Assembly (NCBI GenBank): GCA_934591725.1
Contig: CAKTPR010000085.1
Coordinates: forward strand, 1-9,613
Direction: 5' to 3'
Source: an uncultured Oscillospiraceae bacterium
GTDB taxonomy: Bacteria; Bacillota; Clostridia; Oscillospirales; Oscillospiraceae
Length of the DNA stretch: 9,613 bases
Below, in pieces: positions 1 to 5,541 of this stretch. A program made the position numbers and the translations under genes. Numbering within the stretch: position 1 is the stretch's first letter; each line of letters begins with the position of its first letter. Below the pieces are notes generated by a model. It saw only the letters and a program-made list of their open reading frames with translations. It searched no databases and had not been told where the DNA came from.

Positions 1-240
1 CGGAAGTTATGTGAGCAGAAGAAAGTAGAGATAATAGAAGCAGAATTATGCCCGGATCATATACACATGCTAGTGAGCATACCGCCGAATATAAGTGTAT
101 CGCAGTTTGTAGGATATCTGAAGGGAAAGAGCAGCCTGATGATATTTGACAGGCATCCTGATATAACAAAGCACCCCGCAGGGCTTTCAAAGCCTTGCGG
201 AGTGCGATTTTTTGTGCTTTTTAATCTATCTCTATTCTGA
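1..240 (+). pseudogene. IS200/IS605-family transposase TnpA remnant (both ends missing)
   Basis: Frame 1 is open from the window edge to TGA at 238-240. The part up to about base 160 reads as the middle of an IS200-type TnpA: CPDHIHMLVSIPP at residues 17-29, then GYLKGKSSLMIFDRH at about residues 42-56. The HIH (bases 58-66) is the HuH metal-binding motif of these single-strand transposases, which act with a downstream catalytic tyrosine. After 'DRHPDI' the family resemblance stops. The remaining codons are just the hairpin at 171-205 and flanking DNA, so the C-terminal third including the catalytic tyrosine helix is gone. The 5' end lies outside the window. I infer a decayed, inactive IS copy cut off at about 155-168. 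Identification is from the motif and remembered family consensus. Confidence 0.85.
171..205. terminator. Strong hairpin terminator downstream of the DUF4097 gene, possibly bidirectional
   Basis: Arms of 17 nt (171-187 and 189-205) pair with only two G-T wobbles around a single central C. On the minus strand the hairpin follows the DUF4097 stop codon by about 15 nt and is followed by TTTGTTAT, so it probably terminates that gene. On the plus strand it is followed by GATTTTTTGTGCTTTTT, an even better U-tract, and would stop reading from the IS remnant. Confidence 0.85.
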
Positions 241-775
241 TGTTTCCGGTGTCGGTGTCTATCTCGCATCTGCCGCCTGTAACTGTTCGGGGAACTTCGA
301 CGCTGCCTGTGCTCGCGGAAATATCGACGCTCTCGAAAGAGAAATCTCCCGGTATTTCTACATTCCCGGTGCTTTCCTGAATGACCAGCGCGCCGTATTC
401 CGTATCCGGGAGATAGACCGTTATCTTCGGCGAATCAAAAAAACCGATATATTCATCCCATGATCTCTGAGCGTTGATACTGACGCTCAGGGTGTTGTTC
501 TCAACGCTGACTGAATGCTTCGCGTGTTCCTCCTCGTAGCATTCCACCCGGCATTTCCCGTCATCCGACGGTGCGAATGTGATATCCGCAGTGTCGGCAG
601 TCAGCGACAGGGCGCTGAACGGTTCGGTGATCCTATATGTATTCGTTTCGTATCTGACTGTTAAAAGCTCTGAGCGATCCCGTCCTGTCACTGACATTAC
701 CGCAGCAAAAAGAATACAGCCGATGGATACAAGAGAAGCCGCCGCTATGAGCCATGCCTTTGTCGTCTTTTTCAT
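221..775 (-). CDS. Short DUF4097-family membrane-anchored protein
   Basis: 184 residues. One hydrophobic segment at about residues 8-28 after MKKTTK suggests a signal anchor with the rest outside the membrane. The body is beta-rich and carries the repeating 'STG-V/I' pattern of DUF4097 (putative adhesin-like, beta-solenoid) proteins: ESTGNVEIP at 134-142, ASTGSVEVP at 154-162 and DTGNIRIEI at 175-183. No catalytic residues are evident. Family members usually have many more such turns and about 250-300 residues, so this copy seems to lack the middle of the ladder, while the C-terminal DTGNIRI ending is intact. Start: ATG with AAGGAGGG nine bases upstream. It is monocistronic, divergent from the winged-helix regulator gene, with a promoter at 805-833 and a terminator at 171-205. 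DUF4097 genes often sit with PadR-type regulators and DUF1700; neither is present here. Cys20 follows SIG, a poor lipobox, so I do not call a lipoprotein. Function unknown, possibly envelope stress. Confidence 0.8.
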   Translation of the reverse strand: MKKTTKAWLIAAASLVSIGCILFAAVMSVTGRDRSELLTVRYETNTYRITEPFSALSLTADTADITFAPSDDGKCRVECYEEEHAKHSVSVENNTLSVSINAQRSWDEYIGFFDSPKITVYLPDTEYGALVIQESTGNVEIPGDFSFESVDISASTGSVEVPRTVTGGRCEIDTDTGNIRIEID

Positions 776-797
776 TACGTTTCATCCCTCCTTACGT

Positions 798-814
798 GCG
801 ATACATCGTATCGC
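798..814. promoter_or_regulatory. Perfect 7-bp inverted repeat, candidate operator over the DUF4097 promoter
   Basis: GCGATAC-ATC-GTATCGC is a perfect 7+7 palindrome with a 3-nt spacer. It covers the whole -10 hexamer (805-810, minus strand) of the DUF4097 promoter, where a bound dimer would block RNA polymerase. The cognate repressor is not identifiable from the window. The divergent winged-helix regulator is one candidate, and a distant PadR-type protein is another. Confidence 0.55.
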
Positions 815-833
815 GAAGTATAGGCACTGTCAA
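805..833 (-). promoter_or_regulatory. Sigma-A-type promoter for the DUF4097 gene
   Basis: On the minus strand TTGACA (828-833) is followed by a 17-nt spacer and TACGAT (805-810). The -35 is perfect and the -10 matches four of six positions. It lies about 30-58 bases upstream of the ATG at 775. Confidence 0.65.
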
Positions 834-884
834 CTGATGGTAGCATTAAAAATAATTAAGAAATGCGGGATCAGAGATTTCTTC

Positions 885-912
885 TTGACATTATTATAAA
901 TGAGAATATAAT
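885..912 (+). promoter_or_regulatory. Sigma-A-type promoter of the regulator-DUF3795-ABC operon
   Basis: TTGACA (885-890), 16-nt spacer, TATAAT (907-912): both hexamers are consensus. The first gene starts at 945 with AGAGGTGA upstream. An inverted repeat ATTATA (893-898)/TATAAT (907-912), 8-nt spacer, includes the -10 box and could be an operator for autoregulation. Such AT-rich arms also arise by chance, so that part is weak. Confidence 0.75.
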
Positions 913-944
913 ACAAGAAGAAAATAATCCGAGAGGTGATATAA

Positions 945-1454
945 ATGGAAATAGCGGAAGTGGTAATGAACCCCGTCCGGCAGAGGATATTCCAGTATTT
1001 TCTGCTCCATGAAACAGGTACGGTCAAGGACATTAAAAAAGCCCTGCCCGATGTTCCGAGCGCGAGCCTGTACCGCCATGTAAAAATCCTTGCGGACAGC
1101 GCTATCCTCACGGTCGTCGGGGAAAACCGGATACGCGGCACGGTCGAAAGCATTTACCGGATGAATAAAAGCGCGCTGTCAGCCGGGGATGAGAGCGGCG
1201 ACGCCGTGCAGATGTCGCTGCTGAGTATCTGCGCGGCGTTTGCAAAATATTTTTCCGGCAGCAATGCCAATCCCGAAAGGGATATGCTGCTGTTCACCAA
1301 CTGCACGCTGCTGCTGACGGACGGGGAGTTTTCGGACTTCCTTTCGGAGATCAACGAAGTTGCCCTCAGGTATATGAAGGTCGAAGCGAAGGCCGGCAGC
1401 AAGACGCGGCAGATCACGCTCATCTCCGCCCCAGTAAATGAGCAGGAGGTATGA
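945..1454 (+). CDS. ArsR-like winged-helix transcriptional regulator
   Basis: 169 residues. The N-terminal ~75 residues form a winged-helix DNA-binding domain of the ArsR/HTH_20 kind: NPVRQRIFQYFL (9-20) is the first helix, TVKDIKKALPDV (26-37) helix 2, SASLYRHVKIL (39-49) the recognition helix, and ILTVVGENRIRGTVESIYRM (54-73) the wing. The rest (about 85-165) is a helical domain, probably for dimerisation or ligand sensing. It has a single Cys (C120 in LLFTNCTLL) plus C96, so no obvious ArsR metal site. Start: ATG at 945 with AGAGGTGA nine bases upstream. It is the first gene of a four-gene operon, with DUF3795 starting one base past its stop codon. Regulator-first operons of ABC exporters are usually autoregulated, and the inverted repeat in the promoter fits this. 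Ligand unknown. Confidence 0.82.
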   Translation: MEIAEVVMNPVRQRIFQYFLLHETGTVKDIKKALPDVPSASLYRHVKILADSAILTVVGENRIRGTVESIYRMNKSALSAGDESGDAVQMSLLSICAAFAKYFSGSNANPERDMLLFTNCTLLLTDGEFSDFLSEINEVALRYMKVEAKAGSKTRQITLISAPVNEQEV

Positions 1455-1455
1455 A

Positions 1456-1809
1456 ATGAATAAACTGATCGGCTGCTGCGGGCTGGACTGCGAAAAGTGC
1501 GATGCCCGGATCGCGACCGTCACGGACGACGACGCCCTGCGCGAGAAAACTGCCGCCCTGTGGACAAAGCTCAACGGGGTAATGATCACCCCGGAAATGA
1601 TAAACTGCACCGGCTGCCGCATTGAGGGTGCAAAAACGCCTTTCTGCGATAAGCTCTGCCCGGTGCATAACTGTGTCCGGGAGAGGGGACTCGACACCTG
1701 TGCCGACTGCGCACAGATGGACGGCTGCCCGACGCTGGGGCGCATCTCCGTAAACAGCCCGTTCGTGCTGGAAAATCTGAGGCATCTGCGCCTAGAGGAA
1801 AAATCATAA
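1456..1809 (+). CDS. DUF3795 cysteine-rich protein
   Basis: 117 residues with twelve cysteines (7, 8, 12, 15, 51, 54, 64, 68, 73, 82, 85, 91). The order CCGLDCxxC, then INCxGC, FCDKLC, C, and TCADCAQMDGC matches the DUF3795 family, whose members are presumed to bind zinc or a metal centre; no reaction is established. It has no signal peptide or membrane segment, so it is cytoplasmic. The start at 1456 is chosen because AGGAGGT (1444-1450) ends five bases before it. An in-frame ATG at 1438 would give six more residues but has no such site. It sits inside the operon, between the regulator (stop at 1452-1454) and the ABC ATPase, whose ATG overlaps its stop codon by one base (TAATG). The tight coupling suggests it works with the transporter or its regulator, for example in metal handling or sensing, which is inference only. 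Confidence 0.85.
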   Translation: MNKLIGCCGLDCEKCDARIATVTDDDALREKTAALWTKLNGVMITPEMINCTGCRIEGAKTPFCDKLCPVHNCVRERGLDTCADCAQMDGCPTLGRISVNSPFVLENLRHLRLEEKS

Positions 1810-2732
1810 TGAAAGCTATCACAGCAGAGAACCTATCGAAAATATACGAGAGCGGGACTGTCGCGGTCGACGGGATCGGTTTTTCTCTGGACAAGGGAGA
1901 AATATTCGGCTTCCTTGGGCCGAACGGGGCAGGTAAGACCACGACCGTGAAGCTGCTTTGCGGCATGCTGGAGCCGTCGGGCGGCAAGTGTCAGGTGCTG
2001 GGGCTCGACCCCGCACAGGCTCCGGAGCGTCTGCACCAGATGATCGGCGTCGTAACGGAGCACGCCCAGATGTACGACCATATGACGGCGTTGGAGAACC
2101 TGCGGTTTTACGGCGAGCTTTACGGCATGAGCCGCACGGAGTGTGAAGCGCGGGCAAAGCAGCTCCTGCACCGGCTGGAGCTGACTGACGCAATGGATCG
2201 CAGACTGGCCGCCTATTCTACCGGTATGCGTCAGCGGTTATCCTTAGCCCGTGCGCTGCTTCACCGCCCGCAGATACTCTTCCTTGATGAGCCGACCGCC
2301 GGTCTTGACCCGGAGAGCGCCCAGAACGTAAATTCCCTGATCCGGGAGCAGGCCGCCGAGGGCACGACGGTGTTCCTCTGCACGCATCAGCTCCGGTACG
2401 CGCAGGAAATATGCACGGTGTACGGGCTTATGAACAAGGGGCGCTTGTTCGCCTTGGGCGGCATCACGCAGCTGCGCTCTATGGTTCGGCGGAATATCAG
2501 GGTGCGGGTGAAAGCAAGCCGCATGCCCGATGACGTGACATATCGGGAAGTCGGAGATAACGTGTACGATGTCGACGTGAGCTCAGAGAGCGAAATTCCT
2601 TTTATCGTGAAAAGGATCGTGGAGGCGGGCGGCGATGTATACCATGTGTCGGCAGAGGAGCTGTCACTGGAAGAAATTTACTTTTCTCTCATTGACAGGG
2701 AAAATGCGGAAAAGGAGCGTGAGAATTTATGA
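1809..2732 (+). CDS. ABC transporter ATP-binding protein (NatA/CcmA-like)
   Basis: 307 residues, the usual size for the ATPase half of an ABC-2 exporter. Motifs in order: Walker A GPNGAGKT (37-44); Q-loop region IGVVTEHAQMYDHMTALENL (79-98), where Glu84 stands in place of the common Gln; signature YSTGMRQR (136-143); Walker B ILFLDEP (156-162); D-loop AGLDP (164-168); and H-loop His193. The C-terminal ~85 residues are the accessory alpha/beta domain common in this subfamily. It hydrolyses ATP in the cytoplasm to power the permease encoded next. It starts within the DUF3795 stop codon and overlaps the permease gene by four bases (ATGA), so the two are translationally coupled. The substrate cannot be read from the ATPase. 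NatAB-type sodium export, drug or peptide export are all possible. Confidence 0.93.
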   Translation: MKAITAENLSKIYESGTVAVDGIGFSLDKGEIFGFLGPNGAGKTTTVKLLCGMLEPSGGKCQVLGLDPAQAPERLHQMIGVVTEHAQMYDHMTALENLRFYGELYGMSRTECEARAKQLLHRLELTDAMDRRLAAYSTGMRQRLSLARALLHRPQILFLDEPTAGLDPESAQNVNSLIREQAAEGTTVFLCTHQLRYAQEICTVYGLMNKGRLFALGGITQLRSMVRRNIRVRVKASRMPDDVTYREVGDNVYDVDVSSESEIPFIVKRIVEAGGDVYHVSAEELSLEEIYFSLIDRENAEKERENL

Positions 2733-3517
2733 GTGCCGGACAATTGGCCGTGATAATAAAAGACGTCCGGGGCATCACGTCAAATAAGCAGGTGCTCACG
2801 GTCATGCTTGTTGTGCCGCTCGTGCTCACCATTATCGTGCCGTCAGCTGTCGTGCTCACGGCAGTGCTGGCACCGGAGACGGTTTCGGAGCTTCAGATGC
2901 TGTTGGATATACTGCCCGCTGCGGGTGCGGGACTCAGCCGGCAGCAGGCCATATTCGGCCTTGTGCTCAATAACATCATGCCGGCCTTCTTTCTGCTGAT
3001 CCCGATCATGACGTCGTCCGTCATGGCGGCAAGCTCCTTCGTCGGGGAGAAGGAGAAGCGCACTCTCGAAACGCTGCTGTATTCTCCGCTCTCGCTCAGG
3101 CAGCTGTTCCGCGCTAAGATACTCGCCGGTTTTTCCGTCGGCATGATGGTGTCCTGCATCTCGTTTGCCGCGATGCTGCTGGTGCTGGAGTTGGAAGCGT
3201 TCTTCCTGACCGGAGAACTGATAGTACCCGGCGCGGGCTGGCTTGCGGTCATGCTGCTTGCGTCCCCGGCGATATCTCTTATTGCGATCGCCGTGACCGT
3301 GCGCGGCTCCGCCAGGGCGCAGACCGTCGAGGAAGCGCAGCAGCTGGCTGTGTTCCTGATTTTCCCGATCATCGCTCTGCTCATCGGGCAGTTCACAGGT
3401 GTTATCCTGATCAATTCGGGACTGCTCTGGGGCTTGGGCGCCGTTCTGGCAGCGCTTGATGTGCTGCTTATGAAGGGCGCTGCCGGGAACTTCAGCTATG
3501 AAAAGCTGCTGAAATAG
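2729..3517 (+). CDS. ABC-2-type permease subunit (NatB-like)
   Basis: 262 residues with about six hydrophobic spans (roughly 24-48, 76-98, 130-155, 168-192, 206-228, 231-248). The stretch SSFVGEKEKRTLETLL (102-117) followed by YSPLSLRQLFRAK (118-130) is the conserved cytoplasmic coupling region of ABC-2 and NatB-type permeases. A cytoplasmic N-terminal helix KDVRGITSN precedes the first span, and the loop at about 49-75 is probably external. NatB proteins are typically near 400 residues, so this is a shorter relative. It likely forms a homodimer in the membrane with two copies of the upstream ATPase. Its ATG overlaps the ATPase stop codon (ATGA). It is the last gene of the operon, with a terminator hairpin right after it. 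I infer export rather than import because there is no binding-protein gene. Substrate unknown. Confidence 0.88.
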   Translation: MSAGQLAVIIKDVRGITSNKQVLTVMLVVPLVLTIIVPSAVVLTAVLAPETVSELQMLLDILPAAGAGLSRQQAIFGLVLNNIMPAFFLLIPIMTSSVMAASSFVGEKEKRTLETLLYSPLSLRQLFRAKILAGFSVGMMVSCISFAAMLLVLELEAFFLTGELIVPGAGWLAVMLLASPAISLIAIAVTVRGSARAQTVEEAQQLAVFLIFPIIALLIGQFTGVILINSGLLWGLGAVLAALDVLLMKGAAGNFSYEKLLK

Positions 3518-3520
3518 GAT

Positions 3521-3567
3521 ATATAAAAACCGCACCGACGCATAATGCGTCAGCGCGGTTTTTATAT
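3521..3567. terminator. Bidirectional terminator between permease gene and upp
   Basis: Outer arms ATATAAAAACCGC (3521-3533) and GCGGTTTTTATAT (3555-3567) are perfectly complementary over 13 bp. An inner stem GACGCAT/ATGCGTC (3537-3543, 3545-3551) closes the loop. Each strand has GC-rich stem followed by TTTTTATAT, so it can end both the rightward ABC operon (stop at 3517) and the leftward tsaE-tsaB-upp operon (stop at 3583). Confidence 0.93.
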
Positions 3568-3582
3568 GTGATGAATGGTTTT

Positions 3583-4212
3583 TTACTTGGTGCCGAAAAT
3601 GCGGTCGCCGGCGTCGCCGAGACCGGGGACGATGTAGCCGTGGTCATTGAGGTGATCGTCCAGAGCGGCGACATAGATGTCAACGTCCGGGTGATCCTCC
3701 TGCATACGCTTGACGCCCTCGGGAGCGCCTATGATGCACATGAGCTTGATATGCTTGACGCCGTCCTGCTTGAGGAAGGTGATCGCAGCGGAAGCAGAGC
3801 CGCCGGTCGCAAGCATCGGGTCAACAACGATAACGTCGCGCTCCTCAATGTCGGCGGGCATCTTGAAGTAATACTTCACAGGCTCCAGAGTCTGAGGATC
3901 GCGGAACAGCCCTATATGACCAACCTTGACGTTGGGCATCATGCTGACCATACCGTCGACCATGCCGAGACCAGCTCTGAGGATGGGGACGATGGCAAGC
4001 TTCTTGCCGGAAATACGCTTGCACTTGGCAACGGCGACGGGCGTCTTAACGTCGACCTCTTCTAGCGGGAGATCTCTGGTGGCTTCATAGCACATCAGCA
4101 TTGCAATCTCCGAAACAAGCTCTCTGAACTCCTTGACGCTGGTGTTTTCGTCGCGGAGGATGGACAGCTTGTGCTGAATAAGGGGATGGTCGAACACGCA
4201 TACTTTGCTCAT
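3583..4212 (-). CDS. upp: Uracil phosphoribosyltransferase
   Basis: 209 residues, full length for the family. It makes UMP from uracil and PRPP in pyrimidine salvage (cytoplasm). Visible hallmarks: KLAIVPILRAGLGMVDG (71-87), the PRPP-binding loop VVDPMLATGGSA (129-140), and the C-terminal uracil-recognition segment YIVPGLGDAGDRIFGT (193-208). Start: ATG at 4212 with AAGGAGA ten or so bases upstream. It is the third gene of the tsaE-tsaB-upp leftward operon, 26 bases after the tsaB stop codon. It is terminated by the shared hairpin at 3521-3567. No separate promoter or PyrR-type leader fits in the 26-base gap, so expression is probably driven from the tsaE promoter. Confidence 0.98.
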   Translation of the reverse strand: MSKVCVFDHPLIQHKLSILRDENTSVKEFRELVSEIAMLMCYEATRDLPLEEVDVKTPVAVAKCKRISGKKLAIVPILRAGLGMVDGMVSMMPNVKVGHIGLFRDPQTLEPVKYYFKMPADIEERDVIVVDPMLATGGSASAAITFLKQDGVKHIKLMCIIGAPEGVKRMQEDHPDVDIYVAALDDHLNDHGYIVPGLGDAGDRIFGTK

Positions 4213-4238
4213 TTAAGTCGTTCTCCTTTATATTCAAT

Positions 4239-4940
4239 TTAAGAATTGACTGATTGTGAAAGCCGCTCCTGCCGCTCGCGCTCCGCCTGTGAGAGACGCA
4301 GGTAAACGGGCAGCAGCTCATCGGCGTTGCCGGGGGTCTTGTCTGCCGCGGCCATCGCGACGCCCCAGGCGTCCTGCCAGCGCAGGTTATCCGGAGCCAT
4401 GACGCAGGGGATACCGTGCGCGGTGAAATACTCAGAGCAGAGCGCCGCACCGTCACCGACGAGGAACACCGGAGCGTTCAGCGCCGCGACTTCCTTTGCA
4501 AGTTCGTCGAGCGCGATGGGTCTGTCCTCGGTCATGCGGACGGGACGGCCGTTTTCTATTCTGAAAATGGCGTTATACACCTGACTGCGGCGCGCGTCCA
4601 TGACCGGGCAGATATAGCCGCCGGCGGCAAGGCCGTGCCACGCCATCGCTTCGAGCGTCGAGACGCCGACGCAGGGCTTCTCTGCTGCCCACGCGAGCCC
4701 CTTGACGGTCGACACGCCTATGCGTATCCCGGTAAAGGAGCCGGGGCCGTGAGCGACGGCGATGAGGTCAACGTCGCTGAGACTGAGCTCGGCGTTCTTG
4801 AGCATGTCCTCCGCCATTGGCAGAAGCGTGCGGCTGTGGGTCAGCGCGCTGCACTGCATATACTGGCTGAGCAGCTGCCCATCCTTCACAAGTGCCGCGG
4901 ATGCGGGCTTTGCCGAGGATTCAAAAGCAAGTATCAGCAT
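4239..4940 (-). CDS. tsaB: tRNA N6-threonylcarbamoyladenosine (t6A) biosynthesis protein TsaB
   Basis: 233 residues, of the ASKHA-fold, YeaZ/TsaB family. TsaB is the non-catalytic partner that scaffolds TsaD and TsaE when the threonylcarbamoyl group is moved to A37 of ANN-decoding tRNAs. Visible marks: LILAFESSAKPASAAL (2-17) at the start, THSRTLLPMAEDML (34-47), GPGSFTGIRIGVSTVKGLA (65-83), VMDARRSQVYNAIF (113-126), and the C-terminal LLPVYLRLSQAERERQ (209-224). The start ATG (4938-4940) overlaps the end of tsaE by seven bases, so translation is coupled. In many Firmicutes rimI follows tsaB. Here upp follows instead, and no rimI or tsaD is in the window. Confidence 0.96.
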   Translation of the reverse strand: MLILAFESSAKPASAALVKDGQLLSQYMQCSALTHSRTLLPMAEDMLKNAELSLSDVDLIAVAHGPGSFTGIRIGVSTVKGLAWAAEKPCVGVSTLEAMAWHGLAAGGYICPVMDARRSQVYNAIFRIENGRPVRMTEDRPIALDELAKEVAALNAPVFLVGDGAALCSEYFTAHGIPCVMAPDNLRWQDAWGVAMAAADKTPGNADELLPVYLRLSQAERERQERLSQSVNS

Positions 4941-5359
4941 TCTGCGTCCCCCTCGATAACGATTTTGCGCTCATTGTCGGAAAGCTTAGTGATGGTGACC
5001 TTTATCTCGTCGCCGAAGAAAGCGTCCTGCACATTCTCGCTCCACTCGACGGCGCACACCGCGCCGCGGTTGAGGTAGTCCTCCCAGCCGATGTCGAACA
5101 GCTCGTCCGCACTGGAGAGACGGTACATATCAAAATGGATAAGCTCACGCTCGCCGAGGTACTCGTTGACAATCGTGAAGGTCGGGCTGGAGACGCGGCA
5201 GTCAAGCCCCATGCCGCGCGCCATGCCGCGCACGAAAGCCGTCTTGCCAGCACCGAGGTCGCCGTACATCGCAACGACCGTGCCGCCCTTGAGCGTGCGC
5301 GCGAAGGAGTCGCCAATCTCCTCGGTATCATGTTCGCTGTGTGAAATGTATTCCGACAT
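4934..5359 (-). CDS. tsaE: tRNA t6A biosynthesis ATPase TsaE
   Basis: 141 residues, normal for TsaE (YjeE). It is a P-loop ATPase whose ATP cycle resets the TsaB-TsaD complex between rounds of t6A formation. Motifs: Walker A GDLGAGKT (33-40), the family's SSPTFTIVNEY (57-67), HFDMYR (75-80), and the Walker B-like EWSEN (105-109). Start: ATG at 5359 with AAGGAGG about five bases before it. It is the first gene of the leftward tsaE-tsaB-upp operon, under the promoter at 5448-5476 with a roughly 80-nt leader that contains repeated motifs. The gene is divergent from the SEDS gene. Confidence 0.96.
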   Translation of the reverse strand: MSEYISHSEHDTEEIGDSFARTLKGGTVVAMYGDLGAGKTAFVRGMARGMGLDCRVSSPTFTIVNEYLGERELIHFDMYRLSSADELFDIGWEDYLNRGAVCAVEWSENVQDAFFGDEIKVTITKLSDNERKIVIEGDAEC

Positions 5360-5447
5360 ACGCTCCTCCTTACCGTGTATTTAACACTGTGATAACAATC
5401 CCGGCGGGGGACTGTGATAAAATCATCCCGATAAAATCCCGGCAGAT

Positions 5448-5476
5448 ATTATAACATCGTCGGGGCGTTGCGTAAA
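5448..5476 (-). promoter_or_regulatory. Promoter of the tsaE-tsaB-upp operon
   Basis: On the minus strand TTTACG (5471-5476), a 17-nt spacer and TATAAT (5448-5453). The -10 is consensus. Transcription should begin near 5441, giving a leader of about 80 nt. Its -35 overlaps the -35 of the rightward SEDS promoter (5468-5473). Confidence 0.75.
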
Positions 5477-5496
5477 GAGCAATTATGTGATAAAAT
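5468..5496 (+). promoter_or_regulatory. Promoter of the SEDS (RodA/FtsW-like) gene
   Basis: TTGCGT (5468-5473), 17-nt spacer, TAAAAT (5491-5496), with TG one base upstream of the -10 (TGATAAAAT), an extended -10. Transcription should start near 5503, about 40 bases before the GTG start at 5542. Confidence 0.65.
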
Positions 5497-5541
5497 ACGT
5501 CTTACGGCGCGTCATGCGCTGTGTCAATTTGCTGAAAGGCG

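Larger units (their letters stand above)
5386..5496. repeat. Repeated ACTGTGATAA / TGTGATAAAAT motif in the tsaE-SEDS intergenic region
   Basis: ACTGTGATAA occurs at 5386-5395 and 5411-5420, 25 bases apart. TGTGATAAAAT occurs at 5413-5423 and again at 5486-5496, where it forms the -10 region of the rightward promoter. AATCCCGGC occurs at 5397-5405 and 5435-5443 (the latter as AAATCCCGGC). The first copies lie in the leader of tsaE mRNA. They may be regulator sites or degenerate duplicated promoter DNA. Confidence 0.5.

Noticed and set aside
716..718. Lipoprotein signal at Cys20 of the DUF4097 protein
   Set aside because: The residues before the Cys are S-I-G, lacking the Leu/Val expected at -3, so an uncleaved membrane anchor is more likely.
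2843..3535. Minus-strand ORF of 230 codons over the permease gene
   Set aside because: It is rich in Gln, Arg and His as expected for the antisense of a hydrophobic gene, and it runs through the terminator.
3568..4065. Plus-strand ORF of 165 codons over upp
   Set aside because: It is the reverse-strand shadow of a full-length uracil phosphoribosyltransferase gene and has no supported start.
4416..5078. Plus-strand ORF of 220 codons over tsaB and tsaE
   Set aside because: It is a shadow of two clear, coupled genes on the other strand.
5360..5447. Riboswitch or T-box in the tsaE leader
   Set aside because: At about 80 nt with no terminator-antiterminator pair and no recognisable aptamer core, only short repeated motifs are visible.
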